Assembly (NCBI GenBank): GCA_010092695.1 | Contig: JAADJJ010000001.1 | Location: 4,402,001-4,466,000 of the forward strand | Origin: Enterobacteriaceae bacterium 4M9 | Lineage (GTDB): Bacteria; Pseudomonadota; Gammaproteobacteria; Enterobacterales; Enterobacteriaceae | Direction: 5' to 3' | DNA: 64,000 nt | Part shown: positions 16,669 to 25,457 of the stretch, one piece after another | Layout of the letters: each line of letters starts with the position of its first letter | Position numbering within the stretch: position 1 is the stretch's first letter | Position numbers and translations under genes: made by a program | The notes under the pieces: generated by a model | What the model saw: only the letters and a program-made list of their open reading frames with translations | What the model was told of the DNA's origin: nothing | Database searches by the model: none

Positions 16669-17970
16669 ATGTTTGGTGCAGAGCTTGTCGTCGTTCTGTT
16701 GGCTATCTACCTTGGTGCTCGCCTGGGCGGTATCGGCATTGGTTTTGCCGGCGGCCTGGGCGTGCTGGTGCTGACGCTTTTTTTTCAAATCCCGCCCGGC
16801 GCTATCCCGTTTGACGTTATTGAAATCATTATGGCGGTCATTGCCGCTATCGCTGCGATGCAGGTCGCAGGCGGCATGGATTACCTGGTAAGCCTTGCCG
16901 AGCGCCTGCTGCGCCGCCATCCGAAATACATCACCTTTATCGCCCCGCTGGTGACCTGGTTTATGACCATCCTCGCCGGTACCGGCCACACCGCGTTCTC
17001 CACCATGCCGGTGATTACCGAAGTGGCAAAAGAGCAAGGCATTCGCCCGTCGCGCCCGCTGTCTATCGCGGTAGTCGCCTCGCAGATTGCCATTACCGCT
17101 TCGCCGATTTCGGCGGCGGTGGTGTTCTTTGCCGGTATTCTTGAGCCGCTGGGCGTAAGCTACCTGACGCTGCTTGCTATCTGTATTCCGGTAACGCTGA
17201 TTGCCGTCATGCTGACCGCATTCGTGTGTAACTTCCTCGGCTGCGAACTGAAAGACGATCCGGTTTACCAGGAGCGCCTGGCAAAAGGTGAAGTGACGCT
17301 GCGCGGCTCGCGGGTATTTGAAATCAAACCGCATGCCCGCCGCGCGGTACTGCTGTTCCTGGTGGGTATTGTGGCCGTGATGTTCTACGCTACCGCCATC
17401 AGCGACACCGTGGGCCTGATTCAAAACCCGGTGCTGCCGCGTAACGAAGCCATCGTGGTGTTCATGCTGACCATCGCCACGCTGATTTGCCTGACCTGTA
17501 AAGCCGACACCGGCGAAATCCTCAACGCGCCGACCTTTAAATCCGGTATGAGTGCCTGCGTGTGCGTGCTCGGTGTAGCCTGGCTTGGCGACACCTTCGT
17601 GAAGCACCACATCAGCGACATTCAGGAAATCGCAGGCGACCTGCTGCAAAACTACCCGTGGCTGCTGGCTGTGGTGCTGTTCTTTGCCGCCACCCTGCTG
17701 TACTCCCAGGCCGCGACCACCAAAGCGCTGATGCCTGCCGCACTGATGCTGGGCGTTACCCCGCTCACCGCCGTTGCGTCATTCGCTGCCGTTTCTGCGC
17801 TGTTTGTGCTGCCAACCTACCCAACGCTGCTGGCGGCGGTAGAAATGGACGACACTGGCTCCACCCGCATCGGCAAGTATGTGTTTAACCACTCCTTCCT
17901 GGTGCCAGGCGTGATTGCCATTGCCCTGTGCGTTATCTTTGGCTTTATCATCGGCGGCGTGCTTATCTAA
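16669..17970 (+). CDS. dcuA: Anaerobic C4-dicarboxylate antiporter DcuA
   Basis: The 433-residue inner-membrane transporter exchanges aspartate or fumarate for succinate and so supplies aspA and fumarate reductase. It is highly hydrophobic throughout, starts MFGAELVVVLLAIYLGARLG and ends VIFGFIIGGVLI; length is identical to E. coli DcuA. It has an AAGGA ribosome site, and the gene pair with aspA is conserved. The longest antisense frame (16654-17649) is a shadow caused by codon bias. Confidence 0.97.
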   Translation: MFGAELVVVLLAIYLGARLGGIGIGFAGGLGVLVLTLFFQIPPGAIPFDVIEIIMAVIAAIAAMQVAGGMDYLVSLAERLLRRHPKYITFIAPLVTWFMTILAGTGHTAFSTMPVITEVAKEQGIRPSRPLSIAVVASQIAITASPISAAVVFFAGILEPLGVSYLTLLAICIPVTLIAVMLTAFVCNFLGCELKDDPVYQERLAKGEVTLRGSRVFEIKPHARRAVLLFLVGIVAVMFYATAISDTVGLIQNPVLPRNEAIVVFMLTIATLICLTCKADTGEILNAPTFKSGMSACVCVLGVAWLGDTFVKHHISDIQEIAGDLLQNYPWLLAVVLFFAATLLYSQAATTKALMPAALMLGVTPLTAVASFAAVSALFVLPTYPTLLAAVEMDDTGSTRIGKYVFNHSFLVPGVIAIALCVIFGFIIGGVLI

Positions 17971-17980
17971 CCGCTGCTCT

Positions 17981-18000
17981 CCCCCCTCGCCCGAGGGGGG
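17981..18000 (+). terminator. Hairpin after dcuA
   Basis: A 9-bp perfect GC-rich stem CCCCCCTCG/CGAGGGGGG lies 10 bases after dcuA. No T tract follows, so it may be an mRNA-stabilising hairpin or a weak terminator. Confidence 0.55.
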
Positions 18001-18100
18001 AAATCTCTGTCGTTACCCTCGTTTACATCCTGCGTTTCGCCGTCTTCTCCCTGCTCGTGATATAGTCTGCGCATGAAATATGCTGATACGGAGATTTGCT

Positions 18101-18424
18101 ATGGCGACACCCGATGCCGTTGTTGTCCTGTGTACTGCACCTGATGAATCCACGGCCCAGGAACTGGCCACGCTGATTCTGGGCGAAAAACTCGCCGCCT
18201 GTGCAACGCTAATGCCCAATGCCACCTCGCTGTATTACTGGGAAGGTAAGATTGAGCAGGAATATGAAGTCCAGATGCTCATCAAAACCGACAAGGACCA
18301 TCTCGACAGGCTACTGGTCTGCCTGAAAACGCATCACCCGTATCAGACGCCGGAACTGCTGGCGCTCCCCGTCATTCAAGGAAATAGCGAATATCTCTCA
18401 TGGTTGTACGCGTCTTTACGTTAA
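18101..18424 (+). CDS. cutA: Divalent-cation tolerance protein CutA
   Basis: The 107-residue trimeric cytoplasmic protein is linked to copper tolerance. The sequence AACATLMPNATSLYYWEGKIEQ and the C-terminal HHPYQTPELLALPV are the CutA1 signatures. I chose the ATG at 18101 because GGAG lies 8 bases upstream and the frame from 18080 has no ribosome site. The 3' end overlaps dsbD by 25 bp, the same arrangement as in E. coli, so the two are probably translationally coupled. Confidence 0.94.
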   Translation: MATPDAVVVLCTAPDESTAQELATLILGEKLAACATLMPNATSLYYWEGKIEQEYEVQMLIKTDKDHLDRLLVCLKTHHPYQTPELLALPVIQGNSEYLSWLYASLR

Positions 18425-20172
18425 TTTTTCTGCTGTTCACGGCGCCTGCCTTTGCCGGGTTGTTTGACCGCCCTGGTCAGAGCCAGTTTGTGCCGGCAGA
18501 CCAGGCGTTTGCCTTTGACTTCCAGCAGCGCGGCTCGCAGCTGACGCTGAACTGGCAAATAAAACCGGGCTACTATCTCTATCGCCAGCAGATTGATATC
18601 TCGCCGGTCGCGGCAACACTTGCGGACTTCACACTGCCCACAGGCGTTACGCACGAGGATGAGTTCTACGGTAAAAGCCAGATTTACCTCACCTCGTTAA
18701 GCCTGCCGCTGCACCTGCTTTCTGCCGATGCCGGTGCCAGCGTGCGCGTGACTTATCAGGGCTGCGCCAAAGCAGGTTTTTGTTATCCGCCAGAGACCAA
18801 AACCGTACCGCTGAGCGTGCTGGCCGCACAGAGCAACGCGCCTGCGACGTCAACGCCTGAGCCAAATCCCAGCGGTGTTGCCGCACAGAGCAGCAACACA
18901 CAACCCCAGGTTACAGACGGGCCATCAGCCGCCCCCCGGGGCGAAACCCCGCCTGCCCAGCTGCCGTTCTCCGCGCTGTGGGCGCTGCTTATCGGCATTG
19001 GCATTGCCTTCACGCCGTGCGTGCTGCCGATGTATCCGCTGATTTCCGGCATCGTGCTGGGTGGACGTGAGCGGCTGTCTACCGGGCGCGCGCTGCTGCT
19101 GGCGTTTATTTATGTCCAGGGCATGGCGCTCACCTACACCGCACTCGGGCTGGTGGTGGCCGCCGCCGGATTGCAGTTCCAGGCCGCACTCCAGCATCCG
19201 TATGTGCTCATTGGCCTGTCAGTGCTGTTTATCCTGCTGGCGCTCTCCATGTTCGGCCTGTTTACCCTCCAGCTTCCTTCGTCGCTGCAAACGCGCCTGA
19301 CGCTGATGAGTAACCGCCAGCAGGGCGGCTCCGCTGGCGGCGTGTTTGCGATGGGCGCCATTGCCGGGCTGATTTGCTCACCCTGCACCACCGCGCCGCT
19401 GAGCGCCATCCTGCTGTACATTGCCCAGAGCGGTAACCCGTGGCTGGGCGGCGGCACGCTGTACCTGTATGCGCTTGGCATGGGCCTGCCGCTTATCCTC
19501 ATCACCGTGTTTGGCAACCGACTGCTGCCAAAAAGCGGGCCGTGGATGGAGAGCGTCAAAACCGCGTTTGGCTTTGTTATCCTGGCGCTGCCGGTGTTCT
19601 TACTTGAGCGCGTGCTGGGTGAAACCTGGGGCCTGCGCATGTGGGGCGCGCTTGGCGTCGCGTTTTTCGGCTGGGCGTTTATCGCAAGCCTTGGCAGTAC
19701 CCGCCGTGCGGCACGCATGCTGCAAATCCTGCTACTCGGTGGCGCGCTGGTCTGCGCCCGCCCGCTACAGGACTGGGCCTTTGGCGCGCCTGCCGCCACT
19801 GAAAACCTGGCGCATCTTAACTTCACCCGCGTAAGCAGCGTGGCAGAGCTTGAGCAGGCGCTGGCACAAGCCCAGGGCAAGCCGGTGATGCTCGACCTGT
19901 ACGCCGACTGGTGCGTTGCCTGTAAAGAGTTTGAAAAGTACACCTTCAGCGACCCGGCGGTTCAACAGGCTCTTGCTAACACGGTGCTGCTGCAAGCCGA
20001 TGTGACGGCCAATGGTCCGAACGACATAGCGCTGTTAAAACACCTCAACGTGCTGGGCTTGCCGACAATTCTGTTCTTTGATGCAAACGGCAAAGAGCAG
20101 CCGCAGGCGCGAGTGACCGGCTTTATGAATGCCAGCGCGTTCAACGCGCATTTGCGCAATCAGCAGCGGTAA
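18400..20172 (+). CDS. dsbD: Thiol:disulfide interchange protein DsbD
   Basis: The 590-residue inner-membrane reductant conduit carries electrons from cytoplasmic thioredoxin to periplasmic DsbC, DsbG and CcmG. A signal peptide ends at APAFA. The N-terminal immunoglobulin-like domain holds the redox pair in GCAKAGFCYPP. Eight membrane helices follow, with Cys in FTPCVLPM and CSPCTTAPL. The C-terminal thioredoxin-like domain has the active site CVAC in YADWCVACKEF. A Pro/Ser/Thr-rich linker of about 45 residues before the first helix is longer than in E. coli. It starts inside cutA. Confidence 0.97.
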   Translation: MVVRVFTLIFLLFTAPAFAGLFDRPGQSQFVPADQAFAFDFQQRGSQLTLNWQIKPGYYLYRQQIDISPVAATLADFTLPTGVTHEDEFYGKSQIYLTSLSLPLHLLSADAGASVRVTYQGCAKAGFCYPPETKTVPLSVLAAQSNAPATSTPEPNPSGVAAQSSNTQPQVTDGPSAAPRGETPPAQLPFSALWALLIGIGIAFTPCVLPMYPLISGIVLGGRERLSTGRALLLAFIYVQGMALTYTALGLVVAAAGLQFQAALQHPYVLIGLSVLFILLALSMFGLFTLQLPSSLQTRLTLMSNRQQGGSAGGVFAMGAIAGLICSPCTTAPLSAILLYIAQSGNPWLGGGTLYLYALGMGLPLILITVFGNRLLPKSGPWMESVKTAFGFVILALPVFLLERVLGETWGLRMWGALGVAFFGWAFIASLGSTRRAARMLQILLLGGALVCARPLQDWAFGAPAATENLAHLNFTRVSSVAELEQALAQAQGKPVMLDLYADWCVACKEFEKYTFSDPAVQQALANTVLLQADVTANGPNDIALLKHLNVLGLPTILFFDANGKEQPQARVTGFMNASAFNAHLRNQQR

Positions 20173-20222
20173 ACAACACTTCACAGGGGGAGACACCGTT
20201 GAACAGAACGGAGGAAAATACC

Positions 20223-20798
20223 GTGCAACGCGAAGACGTACTGGAACAGGCGCTGCAAATCCTTGAGAAAAAAGGGCTGGCAGACACCACGCTGGATATG
20301 GTTGCCGCAGCAACAGACAGCACGCCACAGGCGCTGATGCGCTTCTGGCCGGACAGAGAAGCGCTGCTGTACGACGCCCTGCGCCACCACAGTGAGCAAA
20401 TTGACGCCTGGCGCCACCAGCTTATTCATGACGATGCGCTCACCACAGAGCAAAAGCTGCTGGCGCGCTATGAAACGCTGACCGGCTGTGTGGGCAACCA
20501 GCGCTATCCCGGCTGCCTGTTTATCGCCGCGTGCAGCGTTTACCCGGACAGCGAACACCCCATCCACCAGCTTGCCACGGTGCAAAAGCATGCGGCACGG
20601 GATTACACCCATCAACTGCTGGTGCAGCTTGAGGTAGACGACCCGGCAATGGTGGCTGACCAGATGGAACTGGTACTGGAAGGCTGCCTGAGCCGTATGC
20701 TGGTGCACCGCCGCCAGGATGATGTCGATACCGCACGCCGCCTGGCAGAAGATATTTTGCGTCTGGCGCAGTGCCGCACAGCGGGTGCATTAACCTGA
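20223..20798 (+). CDS. yjdC: TetR-family regulator YjdC
   Basis: The 191-residue predicted TetR-type repressor has an N-terminal helix-turn-helix (about residues 5-50) and the C-terminal signature GCLSRMLVHRRQDDVDTARRL found in E. coli YjdC. A TTG at 20199 opens the frame. The GTG at 20223, with GGAGG eight bases upstream, gives exactly the E. coli start (MQREDV) and is preferred. It follows dsbD by 50 bp in the conserved order dsbD-yjdC-pheU; targets are not known from the sequence. Confidence 0.92.
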   Translation: MQREDVLEQALQILEKKGLADTTLDMVAAATDSTPQALMRFWPDREALLYDALRHHSEQIDAWRHQLIHDDALTTEQKLLARYETLTGCVGNQRYPGCLFIAACSVYPDSEHPIHQLATVQKHAARDYTHQLLVQLEVDDPAMVADQMELVLEGCLSRMLVHRRQDDVDTARRLAEDILRLAQCRTAGALT

Positions 20799-20811
20799 TT
20801 TGCTTCGTTTT

Positions 20812-20860
20812 GCCTGCTTTGCATGAAAAGCAGGCAATCGATACGGTTTTCCGTTTTTTT
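20812..20860 (+). terminator. Terminator hairpins after yjdC
   Basis: A 9-bp stem GCCTGCTTT/AAAGCAGGC (20812-20820 with 20827-20835) is followed by a small ACGG/CCGT hairpin and eight Ts. It separates yjdC from the tRNA promoter. Confidence 0.75.
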
Positions 20861-20873
20861 TGCGCTAAAGTCG

Positions 20874-20909
20874 TTGACGCTTATCGGCCTTTACGGTTTA
20901 ATGCGCCCC
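20874..20909 (+). promoter_or_regulatory. Sigma-70 promoter of tRNA-Phe with GC-rich discriminator
   Basis: TTGACG (20874-20879) and TTTAAT (20897-20902) are separated by 17 bp. GCGCCCC follows, a GC-rich discriminator typical of stringently controlled stable-RNA promoters. Confidence 0.85.
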
Positions 20910-20912
20910 GTT

Positions 20913-20988
20913 GCCCGGATAGCTCAGTCGGTAGAGCAGCGGATTGAAAATCCGCGTGTCCCTGGTTCGATTCCGGGTCCGGGCACCA
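20913..20988 (+). tRNA. pheU: tRNA-Phe (GAA)
   Basis: A 76-base tRNA with acceptor stem GCCCGGA/TCCGGGC, D-loop AGCTCAGTCGGTAGAGC, anticodon loop TTGAAAA (GAA), T-loop GGTTCGATTCC and encoded CCA. The position after yjdC corresponds to E. coli pheU. This tRNA is a common genomic-island insertion site. Accessory genes do follow it here, but I found neither an integrase nor a second copy of its 3' end in the window. Confidence 0.98.
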
Positions 20989-20999
20989 CGAATTACAAG

Positions 21000-21025
21000 G
21001 CCTCGCTGAAAAGCGGGGCTTTTTC
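21000..21025 (+). terminator. Terminator after tRNA-Phe
   Basis: Stem GCCTCGCT/AGCGGGGC (one G-U pair) with a GAAA loop is followed by five Ts, just downstream of the tRNA. Confidence 0.85.
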
Positions 21026-21197
21026 GTTTGTGTCTGACATAAGTAAGTATGCCAGCGCCATGATACGTTAGCGCACTGCGTCACTCCCACCACTCGGCAC
21101 TCCGGTTTTCAGTGCAGCGACCCAGCTCTTTGACATAATTCCCTGTCATTTCTGCTAACTCTTCTAAAAATACGGCCCCGCCAGTACTCTGAATCCT

Positions 21198-21425
21198 TCA
21201 GGCACCGTTATCACTGCCCTGCTCGCGAATCAGTTCAGCAATCATATAAACGCGGTTATTCGTCTGCGTGCCAATAATGCGATAGCCCGCATCCTGCTCT
21301 GCCGCGCTGGCTGCAATTTTCGCTTCAGCCTCAGCAAGCGTTGTACCACGTGCACTGATGCTCTGGGCAAAAGTCGCTCCCGACATCATCATCACAGCGG
21401 CGGCAATAACAATTATTTTCTTCAT
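21198..21425 (-). CDS. YdgH/BhsA/McbA-like small periplasmic protein
   Basis: The 75-residue protein has a signal peptide (MKKIIVIAAAVMMMSGATFAQ) and one DUF1471 (YdgH-like) domain. The family pattern is present: SARGTTLAEAEAKIAASAAE, then GYRIIGTQTNNRVYMIAEL. Members of this enterobacterial family are stress- or biofilm-linked periplasmic proteins; which member this resembles most cannot be said. A frame from 21476 extends upstream, but the ATG at 21425 starts the signal peptide. Orientation is opposite to the tRNA. About 170 bp upstream toward the tRNA hold no gene. Confidence 0.82.
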   Translation of the reverse strand: MKKIIVIAAAVMMMSGATFAQSISARGTTLAEAEAKIAASAAEQDAGYRIIGTQTNNRVYMIAELIREQGSDNGA

Positions 21426-21517
21426 AGCCGAACCTCGTAACAGACAAAGCACGCCCTGCGCATGCAGGGCATACACTAATCACAGTGAAAAAGGGGTTAT
21501 TTAAAACAAGGAAAGCG

Positions 21518-22036
21518 TCAGGCGACACCCTGAATCGGGTTGGTGTTAAACGTGTAAAGGACGATTTTCCAGGTGCCGTCATCCTGTTTTTCCAGAATAA
21601 AGACTTCCCGGTTTAAATCGATAATCGTAGCGCCGTCGCTCAGACGGGTGACGGTCGCCCCCAGATGGTGGTGGGTACGCACATACGCGGTATTGCCGTT
21701 AATACTGACGGTATCAAAAGCGAACTGGGTCTGGAATTTCTCATTTTTAAATAAGGTATCGTACTGCTGGCGTCTTTTTTCCGTGGTATCTGCCGTGGGT
21801 TTGTTGTTCCACTGTGAATAGCTCTGGTCGGCAAAAAGCGACAGGATGGTATTAGTATCACCGCTATTCAGCGCAGTTTGATAGCGGATGATGGTGTCAT
21901 AAACCGCCTTTTGCTGCTGTGCAATAGCAGCATTTTCAGATACCGGATAGGTCTGCTGTGAAGAGGTATCTGCCGCCAACGCGCTGCCGGCCAGCAGAGG
22001 TAAAGCAATAAGTACTGCAATCATTGATTTTTTCAT
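21518..22036 (-). CDS. Exported NTF2-like (SnoaL/DUF4440-type) protein
   Basis: The 172-residue protein has a clear signal peptide (MKKSMIAVLIALPLLAGSALA). The mature part has the alpha+beta cone-fold pattern of NTF2-like proteins: IIRYQTALNSGDTNTILSLF (first helix) and later VFILEKQDDGTWKIVLYTF (last strands), typical of DUF4440 domains. No catalytic role can be deduced. I chose the ATG at 22036 over a TTG at 22051 because of the upstream AGGT. It is divergent from the LysR gene at 22255, which is the natural candidate for its regulator. Confidence 0.75.
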   Translation of the reverse strand: MKKSMIAVLIALPLLAGSALAADTSSQQTYPVSENAAIAQQQKAVYDTIIRYQTALNSGDTNTILSLFADQSYSQWNNKPTADTTEKRRQQYDTLFKNEKFQTQFAFDTVSINGNTAYVRTHHHLGATVTRLSDGATIIDLNREVFILEKQDDGTWKIVLYTFNTNPIQGVA

Positions 22037-22254
22037 CTTCGTTACCTGCAAAGCGTTACGTCACTATCGACAGGGAAAGTGTAGCTCCCGGCTTTCGCGC
22101 GAAACAGGCAACGGCTTCTAAAACATTATTCAATATCTTCTAATAATACGAGCGAGTCTGAGCAGGCTCTCACCCCGTCAGTGACGCCGCCCTGAGATTG
22201 ACACCAGCCGGGTTTCTGACCAGGCTCATTAAAAATAAAACGCGTGAAATCAAG

Positions 22255-23145
22255 ATGAATGAACTGAATGCACTGCGTGTTTTCTGCAAAGTTGTTGAAA
22301 CCGGCGGCTTCAGCCAGGCGGCGCGCGCGCTGGACCTCTCGCCCGCCAGCGTCACTTACACTATTAAAGAATTAGAAAAATACTTTCACCAGCAGCTGTT
22401 TAAACGCACCACGCGCCGTCTGTCGCTCAGTTCTGCGGGAGAGCGCTGTTATGCCAGTGCTAAAACGCTCCTGGAGCAATTTGGACAGCTGGAGCAAAGC
22501 CTGCACGACGAGGCCACCGCGCCGCGTGGCAAGCTCCGGGTGGAGATAGCCAGCTCGCTGAGCAGCCTGGTTATCGTCCCGGCGCTACCGGCGTTTCTTG
22601 CCCGCTACCCTAAGCTGGAGCTGACGCTTTCCGTCAACGACATGCTGGTAAGCCCAATGGAGGATCGGGCCGATATCTTCATCCGCATAGGGGCGCAGGA
22701 AGTCCCGCAGATGGTCTCACGCACGCTGTTTTCACCACGTTTTCTGTGTGCCGCCTCGCCGGAGTACCTGGCGCACTACGGCGTGCCACAGCATCCTGGC
22801 GAACTTGGCAGGCACACGCTATTGGGGTTTATCCGCGCCAACGCCAGCACCGCCGACAACTGGCTTTTTACCCGCGGCGACGAACGCATCAGCGTTACGC
22901 CGGGTACGCTGCTGCGCACCAATCACGCCCACTCGCTGTGTGAAGCCGCACGCCATCACCTTGGGCTAATTTACTTGCTGGATCGCACGCTACAAAGCTA
23001 TCTACACGCTGGCCTGTTAGCCCCGGTCTTAACAGACTGGAGCGGCCCTGGGCCATCGGTGCACATCCTTTATCCACAGCAGCGCCACCGTAGCCCGAAG
23101 ATACAGGCCTTTGTCAGTTTCGTGCGTGAGCTGTTTGAAATTTAG
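22255..23145 (+). CDS. LysR-family transcriptional regulator
   Basis: The 296-residue regulator has the N-terminal winged helix-turn-helix (about residues 3-62: ALRVFCKVVETGGFSQAARA, then SPASVTYTIKELE) and a C-terminal substrate-binding-like effector domain (about 90-290). The pattern resembles the CrgA/AaeR-type subgroup that often controls a divergently transcribed neighbour. The start at 22255 restores the usual LysR length; a TTG-led extension from 22198 is unlikely. It ends 27 bp from the convergent tad locus, with a weak hairpin (about 23157-23172) between. Confidence 0.9.
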   Translation: MNELNALRVFCKVVETGGFSQAARALDLSPASVTYTIKELEKYFHQQLFKRTTRRLSLSSAGERCYASAKTLLEQFGQLEQSLHDEATAPRGKLRVEIASSLSSLVIVPALPAFLARYPKLELTLSVNDMLVSPMEDRADIFIRIGAQEVPQMVSRTLFSPRFLCAASPEYLAHYGVPQHPGELGRHTLLGFIRANASTADNWLFTRGDERISVTPGTLLRTNHAHSLCEAARHHLGLIYLLDRTLQSYLHAGLLAPVLTDWSGPGPSVHILYPQQRHRSPKIQAFVSFVRELFEI

Positions 23146-23172
23146 CGAATACACCGATAGCCCAGGAACGGG

Positions 23173-23814
23173 TTATTTCTCTAAACTGAGCAAGTAAAGG
23201 TCAGCACGCCTGAAACGCGGATCGCTCTGATTATGGTCGTCAGTGGCGCCTTGTTTACCTAACGGGATAATAAACGTATTGAAATCTTTCGCAGCAACCG
23301 CATGCGCCAGATACTGAGCGCGCTTTAAAGACAACCAGTCGTTATATGAATCTTCCCCGGTGGTATCGGCGCTGCCAACAATGAGCAGCATGTGCTCTTC
23401 GTTGGCATATTGGGCAACAGCATCACGCATATTTTTCAAATTCTGCCGATTCGCTTTAGCACCCGCTGTAGGGAAATACACACTGCCAATCAATTGTGGG
23501 TTTACTTTGAGCCTGGCGCGTAAAGTATCCATATACAGACTTTGGTTATTCGCCAGACGGCTCAAACACAGTTCGTCAAGGTGAGTCAAAAAAAGACGTG
23601 CTTGCTTCACCTGGGATATTGCTTCCCGGGAAACGACAGTGCGCGTTGTACCGTCAAAGTTCAGAAAGTCATTTTTCTGGAATTTTCCCCGGGGATGTGA
23701 AGACGAGGTACTACGACTTTCGCAGTTAAAAACTGTCATCTCATCGACCTTCTGTCCGTAAGAAAGGCTGGGGAGCACCATAAAAGACATAAATAAATAT
23801 TTAACCATTGACAT
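23173..23814 (-). CDS. OmpA-like peptidoglycan-binding protein at the end of the tad operon
   Basis: The 213-residue protein has a signal peptide ending near LSYGQ and a C-terminal OmpA domain (about residues 100-210). Visible OmpA-domain marks are VYFPTAGAKANRQNL, a NDWLSLKRAQYL segment in the place of the usual NxxLSxxRA, and RFRRADLYLL at the end. Such domains bind peptidoglycan. The start (ATG at 23814, another at 23808) lies inside the end of tadG, so the gene is coupled to the tad operon. It may anchor the Tad machine in the cell wall; that is inference. Confidence 0.8.
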   Translation of the reverse strand: MSMVKYLFMSFMVLPSLSYGQKVDEMTVFNCESRSTSSSHPRGKFQKNDFLNFDGTTRTVVSREAISQVKQARLFLTHLDELCLSRLANNQSLYMDTLRARLKVNPQLIGSVYFPTAGAKANRQNLKNMRDAVAQYANEEHMLLIVGSADTTGEDSYNDWLSLKRAQYLAHAVAAKDFNTFIIPLGKQGATDDHNQSDPRFRRADLYLLSLEK

Positions 23815-25444
23815 TTCTGGACGTTGACTCCTGTGAAAAATAATGAATAAATCTGGCTTCGATTTCTTTATCAAAATCGTCTGTATACTCATCAAGTAAA
23901 ATAAAGCCAATATCATTGCCCCAGCGGGTTGCACATTGCATGGAAATATAATTCTGTGCGGCCTCTGCATCTGGAGCAATCAACAGTAACTTATTCACCT
24001 TTCCCGATGAAAAAATATCTTTGATGGTATTACAGGCCTCCTGGCTACCCGCTAAGGTTTCTGGATCAATAGAGTCTTCTTTTCCTGATATAAATATAAG
24101 TACAACATTACGGGTCAGGCTTGAGTTGGCGGATAATGCGCTCCGTCCTGCCCAAAGGAATCCTTCCAGGGACAAGAGATCTTTTCCTGTATAATCTATT
24201 GTATTTAGCGCGGACTTAACGGACTCTGCCGACGTCATATTATTGCTGACGGCCGTTGCAGGGCAGGTACTGGTATCGCCAAAATAACTATTACGGGCAA
24301 CCGAGAGCTTGTCGTGAACCGTAGGTGAAGTTGTCATATTCAGCGCCGCGCTGGGATAATTTTCCTCCGGCATTGAAAACTCACCTTCATTTGCGATTGG
24401 GTCCGTATAATCCTCAAAGTAACGATAATTCTGGTAGCGTTTAGCATAATGCTTTGCCAGCGGTAAATATTTTACATAGGTTTCGCTTGCCTGAAGCTCA
24501 TCGACGACTTTTTCTTGTGTATTGTATCTGTCCTGAGCATTCGCAACATTAGCTTCAAGTTGCGGTATGCTGTTTTCAATAGAAGTGAGCTGTTCTTTAG
24601 CTTCATCAATTTGTTTTTGTAACTCAGCATACTCATCACTTCCTTGCGTATATTCTCCCTGCTCTTTTATTAACTTATCGATCTTATCTTTCAATGCATT
24701 CATTGAGCTATTAGCACTGGCGAGGCTATTCTGCGCAGATGTAACCTGAGAGGCGTAAGAGGTCAGAAGATCTTCTTGCTTGAAAGCATTCTCCCACCAT
24801 ATAAAGCTAAAGTCATCTCCGCGCGCGATACCGGTATAGCATCTCCCTCCACTATTTACACGATAAGAGTAGGGAATGGTATTCATCCGGGTTTCCGGCG
24901 CATCTTTAATGACACGCTTGAGTGCATTATAAAGTGGTACTGCAACACGGTTAACATTATATTTATTTTCAGGCGTACTCTCAACGCTGAGAAAAATATT
25001 AAGCGGATGAAAAACTTTAACGACATTATCTAATGACGTTATCTTCAGATCGTTGCTTAAGCCAAGCGATTCATTTAAAGTATCAAAAGGAACACTGGCG
25101 ATTTGTAACGTATTTGTTTTTGCAGAAACAAGTTCTTGCAGACGTTCGCTACTTTCATTGGTTTCTAAATCCTCGATAGACGAATAATGGAATTTCTGAC
25201 TATACTGAAAAGAGTCCACACCAGATGCCCTGACAATCTCATCAAGGGCTGATTGGGAGTGACCATTGTCGATGAGCGACGCACGAGCAACAGCACGGGT
25301 AATATGGACACTTTTTAGTTTATCCAGAATCGCGAATGAGGTATTTTCAACCCAGAACATAGAAATCATCACCATCATACCGCCAATGGCCCAAAGCGGC
25401 ATCAAACTTCCTTCGTCTGAATCAATAAGCGTTTTAATATTCAT
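23801..25444 (-). CDS. tadG: Tad pilus assembly protein TadG
   Basis: The 547-residue protein has an N-terminal membrane helix (about residues 14-33, PLWAIGGMMVMISMFWVEN) as in the TadE-like N-terminus of TadG. A large exported domain follows. A clear coiled-coil segment of about 100 residues (about 230-330, rich in Gln/Glu/Ser/Ala/Lys) precedes a C-terminal von Willebrand A-like region with RNVVLIFISGKED. Position after tadE and tadF is canonical. Members are minor-pseudopilin-like or surface-presenting components of Tad systems. Composition is AT-rich like the rest of the locus. Confidence 0.83.
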   Translation of the reverse strand: MNIKTLIDSDEGSLMPLWAIGGMMVMISMFWVENTSFAILDKLKSVHITRAVARASLIDNGHSQSALDEIVRASGVDSFQYSQKFHYSSIEDLETNESSERLQELVSAKTNTLQIASVPFDTLNESLGLSNDLKITSLDNVVKVFHPLNIFLSVESTPENKYNVNRVAVPLYNALKRVIKDAPETRMNTIPYSYRVNSGGRCYTGIARGDDFSFIWWENAFKQEDLLTSYASQVTSAQNSLASANSSMNALKDKIDKLIKEQGEYTQGSDEYAELQKQIDEAKEQLTSIENSIPQLEANVANAQDRYNTQEKVVDELQASETYVKYLPLAKHYAKRYQNYRYFEDYTDPIANEGEFSMPEENYPSAALNMTTSPTVHDKLSVARNSYFGDTSTCPATAVSNNMTSAESVKSALNTIDYTGKDLLSLEGFLWAGRSALSANSSLTRNVVLIFISGKEDSIDPETLAGSQEACNTIKDIFSSGKVNKLLLIAPDAEAAQNYISMQCATRWGNDIGFILLDEYTDDFDKEIEARFIHYFSQESTSRNVNG

Positions 25445-25457
25445 TAATTAGCCTCTT

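Noticed and set aside
16654..17649. 331-codon open frame opposite dcuA
   Set aside because: Antisense shadow of the transporter gene; same compositional artefact.
17981..18000. Homopolymer-like C6/G6 as a slip site
   Set aside because: Lies in a non-coding hairpin after dcuA; a change in length would not affect a reading frame.
20966..20988. Phage or island attachment site at the tRNA-Phe 3' end
   Set aside because: No second copy of the tRNA end and no integrase gene in the window.
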